Assembly: GCF_001653235.2 (NCBI RefSeq)
Contig: NC_035790.1
Coordinates: forward strand, 186,001 to 250,000
Source of the DNA: Pochonia chlamydosporia 170
Taxonomy: Eukaryota > Ascomycota > Sordariomycetes > Hypocreales > Clavicipitaceae
DNA: 64,000 nt
Direction of reading: 5' to 3'
A program made the position numbers and the translations under genes. Shown piece by piece: positions 26,005-36,800 of the stretch. The notes under the pieces are model-generated. The model saw only the letters and a list, made by a program, of their open reading frames with translations, was not told the DNA's origin and did no database searches. Numbering within the stretch: the first letter of the stretch is position 1; each line of letters begins with the position of its first letter.

Positions 26005-26235
26005 TTATCTTAGTACCCTCTGGGGTAGAAATGTGTATGTTGGACGATTGCGGTCGAACGGGGCATTCAGCATTAACCCCTGTAGCGTTTTCACACGCGA
26101 GATGGCCACATAACTCAACCCTGTCTGAAAGTCACGGCAGGATAGATCTGTCACGATCCTGTCTTCCATAGTGCTCTGCGACTTAAATTGCTTTATAATT
26201 GGTTCTAAGACGTCAAAAGTATTAGCACTAGTCAC
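26005..26235 (-). pseudogene. Pif1-type helicase scrap, probably from a Helitron-like element
   Basis: The minus frame reads CRDFQTGLSYVAISRVKTLQ followed by GLMLNAPFDR. This is the C-terminal motif of Pif1-like helicases, widespread in fungal Helitrons and in stand-alone Pif1 repeats. Only about 76 codons remain and no upstream helicase motifs are in frame. Confidence 0.68.
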
Positions 26236-26856
26236 TCCGGACCTATAACGTTATTATAGCAGGGTTTGATACCACGAAGTACTCGGGCAGAGTGTGTTAC
26301 TCGTCCCTGAATCAGTGGTAGGAGCGAGAAGCTAAGTGTGTAAGAGGGAGCCACTCTCTGGCCACATAATAGAAATTGCGAAAGGTAGCAATAAACAAAC
26401 ACCAAGTTATGGGATCCGCTTCGTATAAAGTATAAAGAGATGCGGTATGGCATGTGTCTTGGACAATATTGCACATGGAATCAACGAGTATTAAATCAAG
26501 CAATAGACTAAAACTCTATTTCGGTTAAAAACTAATGTACTAGGTAGAGAGATACTTAATCTCTCCCTTACTCGTATAGGTAGGGTAAGGCAAGATCTAA
26601 AGGCAGGGAAAGAAGGAACTTGCTTAGACGCCGATAAATGCCCTAACTTTAACTCCCCTGTCGCGGTTAAACAAAAGTGGATAGACGTGGATAAATCGGC
26701 CTAGCACCTTGTACATATAAATTACTGGATCTTACCGAAGAACCAAAATGAGCAAATCCCTAACGCGGTTAGAGAACTGTTTGGTACCACGTATAGTCTA
26801 ATATTGGCTAGGATTAATCAGACCATATTCTACTCGGAAGTTCCTCACCTTGAAGG

Positions 26857-27086
26857 TGTAACGGGCTGAGCCAGACGGTGGCTCGGCTTGTACTCTCGCC
26901 TTTATCAAGAACCGTGTTGCTAGTCGCCCTTAGCAACAAGGGAAATTAGCAAATGCAAGTTTACAAGCCCACAAGAGCTCCGCGAGCTCTTCCTGCCTTG
27001 ACCTCTTGCTCCTTTCCTCCTTAACTTTGGATACCCAGTTGCAGGTTATCTAGGTAGTTGTCAATATACTTGCTTGAACCGTTACA
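26857..27086. mobile_element. MITE copy, 230 bp, both ends intact
   Basis: TGTAACGGGCTGAGCC at the left and GAACCGTTACA at the right. The interior matches the other copies, and this is the best full-length example. Flanking sequences do not show an obvious target-site duplication. Confidence 0.78.
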
Positions 27087-28850
27087 GAAGATTTTGGGCC
27101 AGTGCATCGGGAAATACGGAGTGCTCCGTAAATATTTCGGTGAGGCCTACTGGCTAGTCCCTAACTACTCATATCCCATAGTATGAGTATTATATATTGA
27201 GACGGTGCGACTGTTAAACAAGCATTAAAGGAGCGATAATTGAAGCTTATGGTCATGCTATGATGAGTGCTACATGTGCGGTAAGTTCTGTTTCCGTGGC
27301 TACTAGAGTAGCCACCTTGCCACATTAGACTTGAATGTATGGAGCTAGGGTGCGCGGGATGAATGGTGTTACCCTAGAAAAAAGCGTCCTTTTGTCGCGT
27401 TACGCAATTCCAATTATATTTACCTTGTCACAAGGAGTAAGAAACTACTAACTGCATAAAATTTATCCTCCCCCTTTTTCCAAACTGTTTTAGCGATCTT
27501 TTAAACACAACTTTTCTTCCTTTCGTCCGAACGTTTCCCCTCTCATAATTGCTTTTTCCTAACAAACTTTAATTTAACTTTTAAGACGGAATCGTGACAA
27601 CTAGTCTATTAGTCGGCGAGGTGGTAATATCCAACACCTTTACTGCTCTTGATGTGGCCACGCGAAGCTCCAAGTTACCTGATAGCTCTCACGCGCTACA
27701 GGTCTAACATTCACACTGCTAATAGCCCTGCCAGAAGGGTTATGGCAGTGAAAATGATCCTTACTCAAATAAAGTTGGTTCCTTGGACTTTGGTTAGAAA
27801 TACGAAGGCACTACAATGTCACGGAGAATGGTCTAGTTTAAGTGTAATTAAATTTGTTCTTCTTGTAGTCTCTGTGTCTGCTTATTTAGCATTAAGAGTT
27901 AAGACCCTTTTATCTCTACTCCCCAACCACCTGAATTCAGGTGGTTTGCCAGCCTTTCATATTTCTCATATGTATTATTTTGTGGCGGTGGAGAATTTAA
28001 CAACTTTGCACAATATGGCGCTAGCCAATCCATACAGTTCTAGTTACGCCGTACTCCGTGGCTAGGAACTTCCAATAGCTGATTCAATGGCCATATGCGG
28101 TGTGGCGTCTATGACTTTAGGCGCGTCAATTGTGTTGCAGAGCTACGAAAAAGCCAATAGATTAGGTTCTTGGTAATACAATATCATATAAATCAACGCA
28201 ATATTGCGTAATACAATATACACATCGCTTGACAATAGAATATTATTGCAAGGGGGTCTATATTACCAATGTACATATTGTTTATATTACTTACTACACT
28301 GCCGTGACCAAGTGGACTCTTATTCTAGTGCAACGAATGGCCCCATTGCCTTCTTCCCCAATTTAGCGTACATCTTTTACATTCGCATGCCAAGAAAGTA
28401 ATAATACAGGGGAAGGTAGCAATCTTGGCATCAAACCACTAACGTGGGTTTTCAGGTATCAATATTACCCCAGCCTGCTGGTTAACATCTGCGCTGGAGT
28501 TTCCAGCCTACATATATAACCCGAAACCTGGTAGTCGGCGACATCGTTATTAGCGACTGCCTAATACTATCACATAAATGCTGCGGGTAGCATTGCGTGA
28601 TTATGGTGATCTCAATAAAACCTAATAGCAATAGTGATATTTGTATTTGAGAGCCACACACACTAACGATTACAAGAGTGCGTTCCCAACATTATGCCCG
28701 GCATCATACCCCATCCTTTAACACCTTAGGTTTTCTCCTGGAGATATAGCCTTATCTTACATATCGGCATTGGCATCTTTCCTCTTCGGATTAACTGTCT
28801 GCTCCATTCAGCCAAACCCACCGTAAGCTGCAATACGTAACCTAGGTCTC
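27087..28850. other. Gene-less stretch with an unrecognised 138-codon open frame
   Basis: A plus-strand open frame at 27649-28065 has no recognisable motif, and its codon use gives no sign of selection. It contains the 22-bp palindrome at 27925-27946. Confidence 0.4.
27925..27946. repeat. Perfect 22-bp palindrome
   Basis: AACCACCTGAA followed immediately by its exact reverse complement, with EcoRI-type GAATTC at the centre. Confidence 0.85.
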
Positions 28851-28854
28851 AGCT

Positions 28855-29035
28855 TCCATTTTATGCAAGGGGCACAATAGTCTTGTTCGGTTAGCAGCCG
28901 AATGCTACCGTTCAGGAAAGAGGAAGGACCTACTCTATCCGACAGTACCTACTGTAATAAATCACAATACACAGCTTTTCAGACTCTACCTAATGCAAGG
29001 GGCAAAACAATCTTTGTCTGTTAGCTGCTGTAATG
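28855..29035 (+). repeat. Two copies of a ~45-bp motif upstream of the first secreted paralogue
   Basis: The motif TGCAAGGGGCA...TCTT...GTTAGC occurs at about 28864 and again at about 28995. The same motif, followed by GCTACC and CCTACTCTAT, lies upstream of the second paralogue at about 42185 and, weaker, at about 42547. It could be a shared regulatory block or the remnant of a segmental duplication. Confidence 0.6.
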
Positions 29036-29515
29036 AGTCTCGGAAATTTGTCTCAGTCTCGGCAGTGTGCAAGGCGCAGGGCTATAAAGATGCATTGGTT
29101 GGATTTTGCCACTAGTAAGGTGTACCTTCGGCCATTGAGCCTAAAGCTTTCTTTAGCGGTAGTTTGTTGCAGACTTCTAACGACTACCTCGGAGTGGTAT
29201 TCCCTCTGCAGGTTGCTTGTTAAAGATAAACAGACGCAGAGTTACTGGGTTACTGTTCGTACACACACGCCCTCAGATGTATAACAATATCTAGAATTTG
29301 TTGCTAGATACTATGCATGGGGCTCTCGCCCAGGCCAGCCACAACTGTCAGCAGATATAACAGCGTAGTGCGCGATCATCTCCGCATTATAACTCCCAGT
29401 ACCTGTATAATTATTATAAAATGACACTCCCAAGCCTAGCTTTGCTATCAACTACCTTCATCCTTCTCACAAAGACTCCGTTAACACTTGGTACTTTCTT
29501 TAACTCACCGTACAG

Positions 29516-30730
29516 ATGCGTATCCTTATCGCCTCCGCTACAGCGCAGGCTGTTTTTGCCGCAGCTCTACTAAGCACGCCTGATACTTCGACCCTGAGGA
29601 ACCGGGGGGGCGTGGAAAACCTGCCTACTATGGACCTCACAGATACAGAGACCCTTTACAAGCTGTATACTGCGGCCTCAGGTGCCAAAAGTGTTAGAGA
29701 CTTCTACATTTCGGGGCTTCCAGTCACAGCGGACGCAGCTAGTAAGCTGGGTACGTCACTCGGAATACAAATGCTTAACAAGATGGACGCGACACCTGGT
29801 CAACCGGTAACTGTTGTGGTTACGTTCCTAAAGGGCGTCGTAGGCTGCATTAGCGAGGGCAAGTCAGCTAGCGAAGCATTTGAGTGCGGCAAAAAAAACA
29901 TCTGGGGTCTTGGGGACAATATGTCTATACTCCTACCAGAGAGATGTAACAACTTCTTGGGCCAGTTTGAGGTTCCCGGCACGGGTGGCTGGCCAGGAAG
30001 ATGTCACGACCCCAGCATCAAGCAGCATCCAGAAGGGAACTCGGCTAGGCGCGGGATTCTACGCAGCGCGTGCAAAGTATTCTATTTCCTACAGGGAAGT
30101 AGATTTGAAGAGGCTGACCGCCTACGCGGCAAGCCAAACTGCGATGAGAGATTCCCGTCTGATGATCGCATTGCTAAGATGGAGGCGGAGTCGCAGCTCA
30201 AGATCAAAATGGACAAGGCAACAATTGATCTCATCAACTTCCGTAGGCGGCTTCTAGATAGGTTTAACCAGAACCTCCAGGTTTCCACTTATTATAGCGA
30301 TATTGAAGAGGCCGCCACATACATTGCCCAAGGGGCCTTCCCATCCGCTGTGGGCAAAGACAACAAAGAGATAATGCAACTAGCCGAATGGTTTTTAGGC
30401 GATCTGCACCCGGAATGGGACTTAAAGGACTGGGTGGCTGCACCTGAGGTCCCAGCTAGGAATATCACCACAGACGACAGGGATTTCAGGAAGGCGCATG
30501 ACCTCATCCGTGGAGGGCCGTACGCAGGGCTGTTCCGAGATTCGAAGCCTCAAAGTGAGACGTGCTACTCGGCTGCGGGCCTTGCAGAAGCGCAACCAAG
30601 CACGAACTGGGATAAACTAGCTGCCGCGCTTGGCCTCATCGAGAAAACCCTGCGGAAGAACCAGCGTATATGTAAGGCTTGTGGCAAGGGAACGAATTGG
30701 GCCTTAGCATGCGGTTTGAGACTCAGGTAG
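29516..30730 (+). CDS. Secreted cysteine-containing protein, single-domain paralogue
   Basis: A single exon encodes 404 residues. The signal peptide spans about 1-18 (ILIASATAQAVFAAALL). The rest is one long helical-looking domain that aligns end to end with residues about 240-605 of the protein at 43118-44935. Shared landmarks are LPVTA, CNNFLGQFE(V/I)PGTG, CDERFPSD/CEERFPSD and the terminal ALACGL/VLACGL. Cysteines are conserved between the two. From memory, the domain resembles the long C-terminal part of enterotoxin-alpha-like proteins annotated in clavicipitaceous insect pathogens, but there is no ADP-ribosyltransferase domain here, so no toxin activity can be claimed. The promoter shares a TTATTATAAAA box and flanking sequence with its paralogue. 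A secreted host-interaction role is inference. Confidence 0.8.
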   Translation: MRILIASATAQAVFAAALLSTPDTSTLRNRGGVENLPTMDLTDTETLYKLYTAASGAKSVRDFYISGLPVTADAASKLGTSLGIQMLNKMDATPGQPVTVVVTFLKGVVGCISEGKSASEAFECGKKNIWGLGDNMSILLPERCNNFLGQFEVPGTGGWPGRCHDPSIKQHPEGNSARRGILRSACKVFYFLQGSRFEEADRLRGKPNCDERFPSDDRIAKMEAESQLKIKMDKATIDLINFRRRLLDRFNQNLQVSTYYSDIEEAATYIAQGAFPSAVGKDNKEIMQLAEWFLGDLHPEWDLKDWVAAPEVPARNITTDDRDFRKAHDLIRGGPYAGLFRDSKPQSETCYSAAGLAEAQPSTNWDKLAAALGLIEKTLRKNQRICKACGKGTNWALACGLRLR

Positions 30731-31297
30731 ACTGATGGCAACGCGCAGACTGGTAGGCTCGTTCTTGTGATTCCGGGCCGTTGCTACCGCAATTATCGAG
30801 CATCCCTGGCAACCAAAATCGTTGGACTATGGACTATGCTTGGCTACATTTCCGAGGCTTCCTTCTTCCTTGATTATTGCCTTTATCAGTCTTGTATAAG
30901 CAATTAACCTTTGGCCCATAAGACTATTTTTTATCCCATCTACACTCTTTCACCTTTTATTTTAAGAAGCACTATTAGTTATATGGCTAGGAGTAGCTAT
31001 GTAAATAGCAAACATCGCTCACTAGATAGTTAATATTAGCGTTAAACTATAATATCTCTTAACTCTTATGTTACTGTGTATGTAGTTCTGGCATTGCCAC
31101 TAGTGCTCGGTATGGTCTGATTAGAGTACCGTTTCGGCAACCAGGTTGAACTTGTAACGACTGGGGTTTCCAAGGGATAAACCAGACAGGGTGTCGCATA
31201 TTAGGCCTACCCCAAATCGCAGCTCATGGAAACTGAGCGTTAAGATTAGTAACAGCAGCTGCCTAAACCGGCAAAAGGCTTCTTTTGTGTATAAAGG

Positions 31298-31318
31298 GCT
31301 GCACGGTTCCCGTGCAGC
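31298..31318. repeat. Short perfect hairpin
   Basis: GCTGCACGG, loop TTC, CCGTGCAGC: a 9-bp stem about 570 bp downstream of the secreted-protein gene. Significance unknown. Confidence 0.6.
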
Positions 31319-31601
31319 TCATAATAGAGTTCTTGCTCCTTAGATACTTCTCACTGAATGAAATTGCCACTTTCGGCGCAGTCATGCTCGATCTCATGTG
31401 ACCTCAACTTTGTCTGACACGGGTTTATGTTGGCAGATATATTAGGGAAGTTAATTTGAGTGGTTGGATGTTATGTTGGTAATAGGTTGGAGATTATAAT
31501 TAGTAATTAGTGTAGTTATTTGATGTTTGAATTTAGGATTATGTTAATAATCGTGTTAAAAGCTAAGAACTAGGAGCTATCAAGGAAAAGAGAAATTTGG
31601 G

Positions 31602-31960
31602 GTGCCTATATACTATCCTGTATACAAAGACGAGGGCGTAGTCTTTGCGTATCTGTTAACACAGCACGTTCGGGTAGAACTATTATGCACAAATACACCA
31701 GCACAAAATAGTGGTGTAAAGGTCTCTAGTTATCTCATTAAAGTTAAAGCTAGAGCAATACGCCTAGGCGCACAGCTACCAGAGTGCCTCTAGGTTAAAA
31801 TATACCGCGCTATAATATACCTGTATAATTAGACACCAAAATACATCTATAATATGTCCTTCGAAATTCTAATTGTATACGGTAATATTACACTATTAGA
31901 CACACTAACAACAGGATTATCAGTGCCTATATAAATACATTAATAGTTTAACAATTACAC
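31602..31960 (+). pseudogene. Ty1/copia integrase relic
   Basis: The plus frame reads CTNTPAQNSGVK, then IKVKARAIRLGAQLPECL, and is cut by TAG where the family has Trp (LPExLW). Downstream AT-rich sequence continues the degraded integrase. It matches the copia integrase core (TPAQNG... ...LPExLWPE). RIP-type changes are likely. Confidence 0.68.
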
Positions 31961-32346
31961 CTGACGTGAGCCAAGTGGGACATCGTGTATCTAACAGTAG
32001 TTCTCTGTTTCTAGTAGTCGTATTTCCACTGGTTTAGGCCTCTCAACTAAAGGGTAAAAACGCCCTGCATATCCACATTTCGCTGACACGCCTGAAATCA
32101 AGTGACGAAATCACCAAATGCCTTCACCACCGCCGACTCAGGCGATACTGCAGCGAGCCGTTTAGCAAGAGGAACTAAAGAGAAAGGCGATACGTTCTAA
32201 TATCCGACTCCCGCATGGCCAGAACCTGGCGAATCAGAGGCTACAGTTCCCGTTTTCGCTTATCGTTGCTCTCTACAGTGTGCCTATAGAAGATGATAAG
32301 TCCTTGTGTCTGGAGTATTCGTGGCAACGTAAGACCCATAGTGTAC

Positions 32347-33808
32347 CTACTGTTCGGATCGACCAGTGTTCGTTCGCACAGTTGTGAGCGCGATTGTTTC
32401 GATGTTAGGTGTCACATTATCGGGTGATAGATCAGGGCCGAACATCTTTGGCCAAATACGCACCAACAGTAGCCGTATAGATGGCAAGCAGGTACATATT
32501 ATGCCGATATTTATTTCGATTGTGGACCACCATAAGACCTCCCACAGGTCCCACGTGGGATTGGACGAGTTGCCTAAATAAACTAGCGAATGCAGACGAA
32601 TAATGGAGACAACTGTGAACCTAGGCGATATGGTAAGGTACTAGCCTATTAATATTGGTTTTGAATAGGCTAACTTACAGTGTACCGGCCAAAAACATAA
32701 CGGCAGCAGCCGCTTTCTTCTTCCAGTGCAATCGCATTTTTCCAATCTGTGCCAGGGGAATTCCTATGAGCCATAAGTCGACTGCGATGCTTATAGCTGC
32801 ATTGGCATAACCGGCAGCGTTACTGTTAATACAATAACCATCGCGTACTTGTTCTCCAAATTCTGCCCAGTAGTATCGCATAGGCGAGCATTGAAATAGG
32901 TGTTTAAAGGCGAAGCTAACGCCAAATAGCACTTGAAAGACTGCTGTTCCCCACAGCACCCGCCTAACGAGAGTGCCGGGAAAGATAGTCAAGTAGAATA
33001 AAGATACGGTAAGCTTAATAAGCGTTAGTAATATGAGGTAGAGGAACCCCATAGAATAGAAGTAGAGGTGGAATATCTCAAGTTTAGAAAGGCTTATGCC
33101 CCAGGAGTCCTTGCCGAGTCCATTAAGGGCTAAGCCGAAGACGTTGATGACGATAGATGGTGCGGCGGTTAGAAGTATCGTAAAGACGGGCCAGTCGTCC
33201 ACCGTGAGTTGCCTCCTGTCGCTGTAGAACCGCTTGTAAACAAGGCGAATTAGCATTACCGTTACCGCTACGGCACCTAGCAAAATATTCATAAGTATAA
33301 ACTCAGTGGCCCGGTTTCTAACGCGGCTGTCACAGCGCTCGGCTATTAGCCTTCGGGAAACTGCCCGGTTGATGTTGGTTAGCTTGCACAACCAGTCTGT
33401 CCAACGGAAGTGATGGGTGAACCAAAATGGCATACTGATGGCATCTCGACGACCGCAAGATGCTTCTAGGCACTTAACAATCCACCCCTTGTCGTCTACA
33501 CTCGTGCAGACACATGTAGTGTTTAACCCAGCACAAACTGACATGAGGCAATCCAACTACATGTCGCACGTTAGCCCTCGAGCCCGTGCTTGATGGCAAT
33601 GATCCCTCCATACGCAGGAGCATACATCCAAATAAGGAAGCAGTGAGACTCAAGACCAGTCGTGGAATATACCCGGAGCACATACCGCGCATTTGGTGAC
33701 ATTGGCTGGGTCGAAGAGCGCCAGTAAGGATGGTCCAGTGGTTATCGCTCCTTCGTCGCTGGCATACCGCCGGATGACCGTGTCATAAAATGGAATTGTC
33801 CTCAGCAT
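32347..33808 (-). CDS. CFEM-domain Pth11-type seven-helix receptor
   Basis: Three exons, 33808-33686, 33556-32679 and 32620-32347, give 424 residues. Residues about 40-98 form a CFEM domain with eight cysteines (C40, C44, C49, C56, C58, C70, C75, C98), including the CALDC and CVC motifs. Seven transmembrane helices follow from about 126, with the family's LTVDDWPVF loop. Exon 3 restores [13 protein letters not shown] and [20 protein letters not shown], diagnostic for Pth11-like proteins. Splice sites are GTATGT/TAG and GTAAGT/TAG. Family members sense surface or host cues at the plasma membrane upstream of cAMP signalling. The N-terminus lacks a clear signal peptide, so an upstream exon may be missing or secretion may use the first helix. 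No lesion was found. Confidence 0.88.
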
Positions 33809-36800
33809 CCTAAAAAGATCTAAATTTTATTCGGCAATTGGTTTTATTCGTTTCCGTGTCGTAGCTAGATTCCTAAACTTGTCAGCGGCATGTCATACAT
33901 AGGGGGTGGCCAACTTATAGCTCCAACGGGCTCACGGTTCAGAAGGCTTCAAACATTACAACGAGAAAGAACATTGAAAAATTCACGAAGGCAGGGTCCG
34001 TTGAGACATGATTGCTTTTTCTTGTCACTTGAGGTGTGGTTTGTCACCCGAAGATTAGAGTCTCTGGTCTAACCTGTCCCGTAATATGCGTAACATTAGG
34101 ATAGAGACGAAATGAGCGACGCTATGTTAATACCTGCCAGCCAACTGGCCGTATGCGGTGGCTGGAGACTAGATAACGAAGATTGCTTCTGTTATCTGTC
34201 TATCGGCCAACCGACTTTTCTGTTTTGCCACCGGTGAGTTGTGTCTACGCAAAACTACTCGCAGCTTGACATTGTTTGCGACGTACAGGCGGCATACCGC
34301 AGGGCGACAGCGGTTCTAAAGCACCAATACCTCGTAAAAGACGAATAAAAAGGCTTCGCGGGCAGTGTACTACTTACCCCTATCTAACTGAAACATATTT
34401 GTCCATCAAGAACCTAGCTGACTGGGGTGTTATCGTAGTGCTGGGGTGTTGGAGAAGACGGACGCCAATCCATTCGCCAGAATCAGCGCTTGGACCTCGT
34501 GGAGGAATTGTTTTACCCCCAGAACACAAGGATTTCATGATGGCCCATACCTCGACTGGCCAGTTCTTCTGATCCTAACTAGTTCAGCCTCAACGGCAAG
34601 CTTCATTTATATCACTTCATAGGAGTGGTCTCATAAACTGTATATGGGACTACAAGACCAGTGATCTAATTTCCACAAAGCTGTCAATATGGCCGGTTGC
34701 CCACTTCCCCGCTATATCTATAAACTAACCAAGGCACGAGACAGTGCTAAACAATTTATTGTTATCTAACGTTATTGCCATCCAGGTGCTGCCCCAGGCG
34801 ACAGATCTGTTGCAGCTAGGGGTTAGTCAACCGTTATTCTGCACCAGACGTAAGTTTCCAGTGCGCTTGACTGTCGTATTGCCCTTTAGAAGTTGGCGGT
34901 TAGTGCAGAGTTGGTACTTGCGTACTTTGACAGTTTTAATCCGGACAATAGGGAGGCGTGCCCTGTGAAGGCAAGTCTTTCCCAGACAAATGGAAGGTTG
35001 CCGCTGGATTGTCACTGTCACTCCACATATCTGGCGCTAGCCATCCAGGGCTTTGTGTAGCTAATAGCTGCACAGAGAACGCCGAGCATCCTGGCCGGCA
35101 TGCATGCGGCTGCCCTTTCGTTTTTCGAATGTGGGATTGAATCAACCCACCGGTCTCGACTCTAGCGTACCGGGGTGTGGGACGACTAAGCCCTCGTGCC
35201 ACGCCCCACTTATTTGGAACTCGGAACACTCGCGCCAAACCTAGCTTGGGCGAGGCACGTGTAGTGACGGGAAGTCTTTTCCTGCCAGGCCCTTCCGAGC
35301 CAATCAACCCCTCCAAATTTCTCCCCTTTCCACCGATCAGCAGGCACATACATGGGTGGCACCGATCTCCGTCTATGTGGGGCATCTTATCGAAGAGAAC
35401 TGACGTTTGTGACAATCAGCTCCCCGGCAAGTGACATACTAACCTGATCTGATCGATATTGTGCTTCAATAGTCGCCTTCTCCAGCATCGGCAAGAGGAA
35501 CTCATAGGCAATAGCTCCTTGCCATTTCATGCTGTACTCAGTGATGTGAATAGTGCAAATTACCGTATACAATATTTTTCCAGCCCCACACTGCACTGGC
35601 TACACCGCACGACATACGAACAGCTCCTTTGACACTGATCACAATGCCACGGACACTGCTAACATTCCAAGAACTAGCGCATGAGATTGCCCAGTTTAAA
35701 CATGAGAAATTTAAGGTTGGAGTTAGCCAATCAGATAGTAAACACTCGTGTCGGTCTCTATCTTCCCGGGAAATACGTAAGCATAGTAGGTTCGGGGAGA
35801 CAAACTTTGCTGCAGCTACAACAAGCTGTACACTCTACAGGCCGATTCTGCTGTCCCAAAAGGTACCGACCTACTCTTGAGCATAGATCGTACATGCTTC
35901 TAGTACCATGTTATAAGAGTCACTGTTAGCTACAGCTTATTAAAGCATCAGCAATGTTATTCTATTTTCGTCTGTTTGTTGTCCCTTCTCTTGCTAGGTC
36001 GATTTACCTCATTTATCTAAGTTCCGAAGCATGACTACCTACCTCTTTGGTAATTTCTAGATGGTTAGCCAGCCTCTAGTCCCCTGATACTTATGATTTT
36101 ATGACATCAAGCAACTACTCCAAGTCTGTTTGTTCAATTAGCAGAGGCAGTCTATCTGACATCTATAACGGGCTAACAGCGAACCTTCGTACGGTCGTGG
36201 CTACACCGCTAAACCAAACCATTTTCGTTCACCAATGTGCCTCCTGTTCCTTGGCTATGAGCTCCGTGATATTGAAGCGGCAACTAAGAAAAAAAAGGGG
36301 GAGGGGGAGGCCAGCTATCTAAACACGATACACAACGTGAAATCCAACCATCCGGACCCGGTTATCGGGAGGGAAATGGCCTAGCCAGTTGGCTTTGTAA
36401 CTTGGAGGGCAACAGACCAACATTATCATGAAATCAGATGGCTCAATATAGTTCGCTTCTGCTTGCAGACTCTTCGAGCGATTTGGTCAGAATAAGTCAT
36501 AAAAGGAAGACTTGGATCCATCTTGGCATATCAACTCCTCAAAAGGAATTCACGATCCCTTCCAGAAGGACGACCAACCAGAAGTGACGAGAAAGGTTTC
36601 ATAAATGACGAAGGGAAAATAGAAAGCTTTGTGCTCGTAATACAGTTACATTAGGTCACTTACCTAAGGTTATTGCTCATGCGCAATTAAACCCTTCGAA
36701 CCCATTGGCAAGCTTGCGAGAGCCTTTGCAAATACCGCAACAGGATGGCGACGGAAGAGACAATAAGCTACTTCTATCTGGAGTATATTTACATTTATCT

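Noticed and set aside
26857..27086. Target-site duplication around the MITEs
   Set aside because: Flanks such as TTGAAGG and GAAGATT are similar but do not match base for base; no unit shows a convincing duplication.
27649..28065. 138-codon plus-strand frame with a hydrophobic stretch
   Set aside because: A single hydrophobic run and a palindrome inside it are not evidence of a gene; no family resemblance.
34936..35415. 159-codon minus-strand frame with overlapping plus-strand frames
   Set aside because: Several frames are open on both strands at once; there is no domain, start context or splice support.
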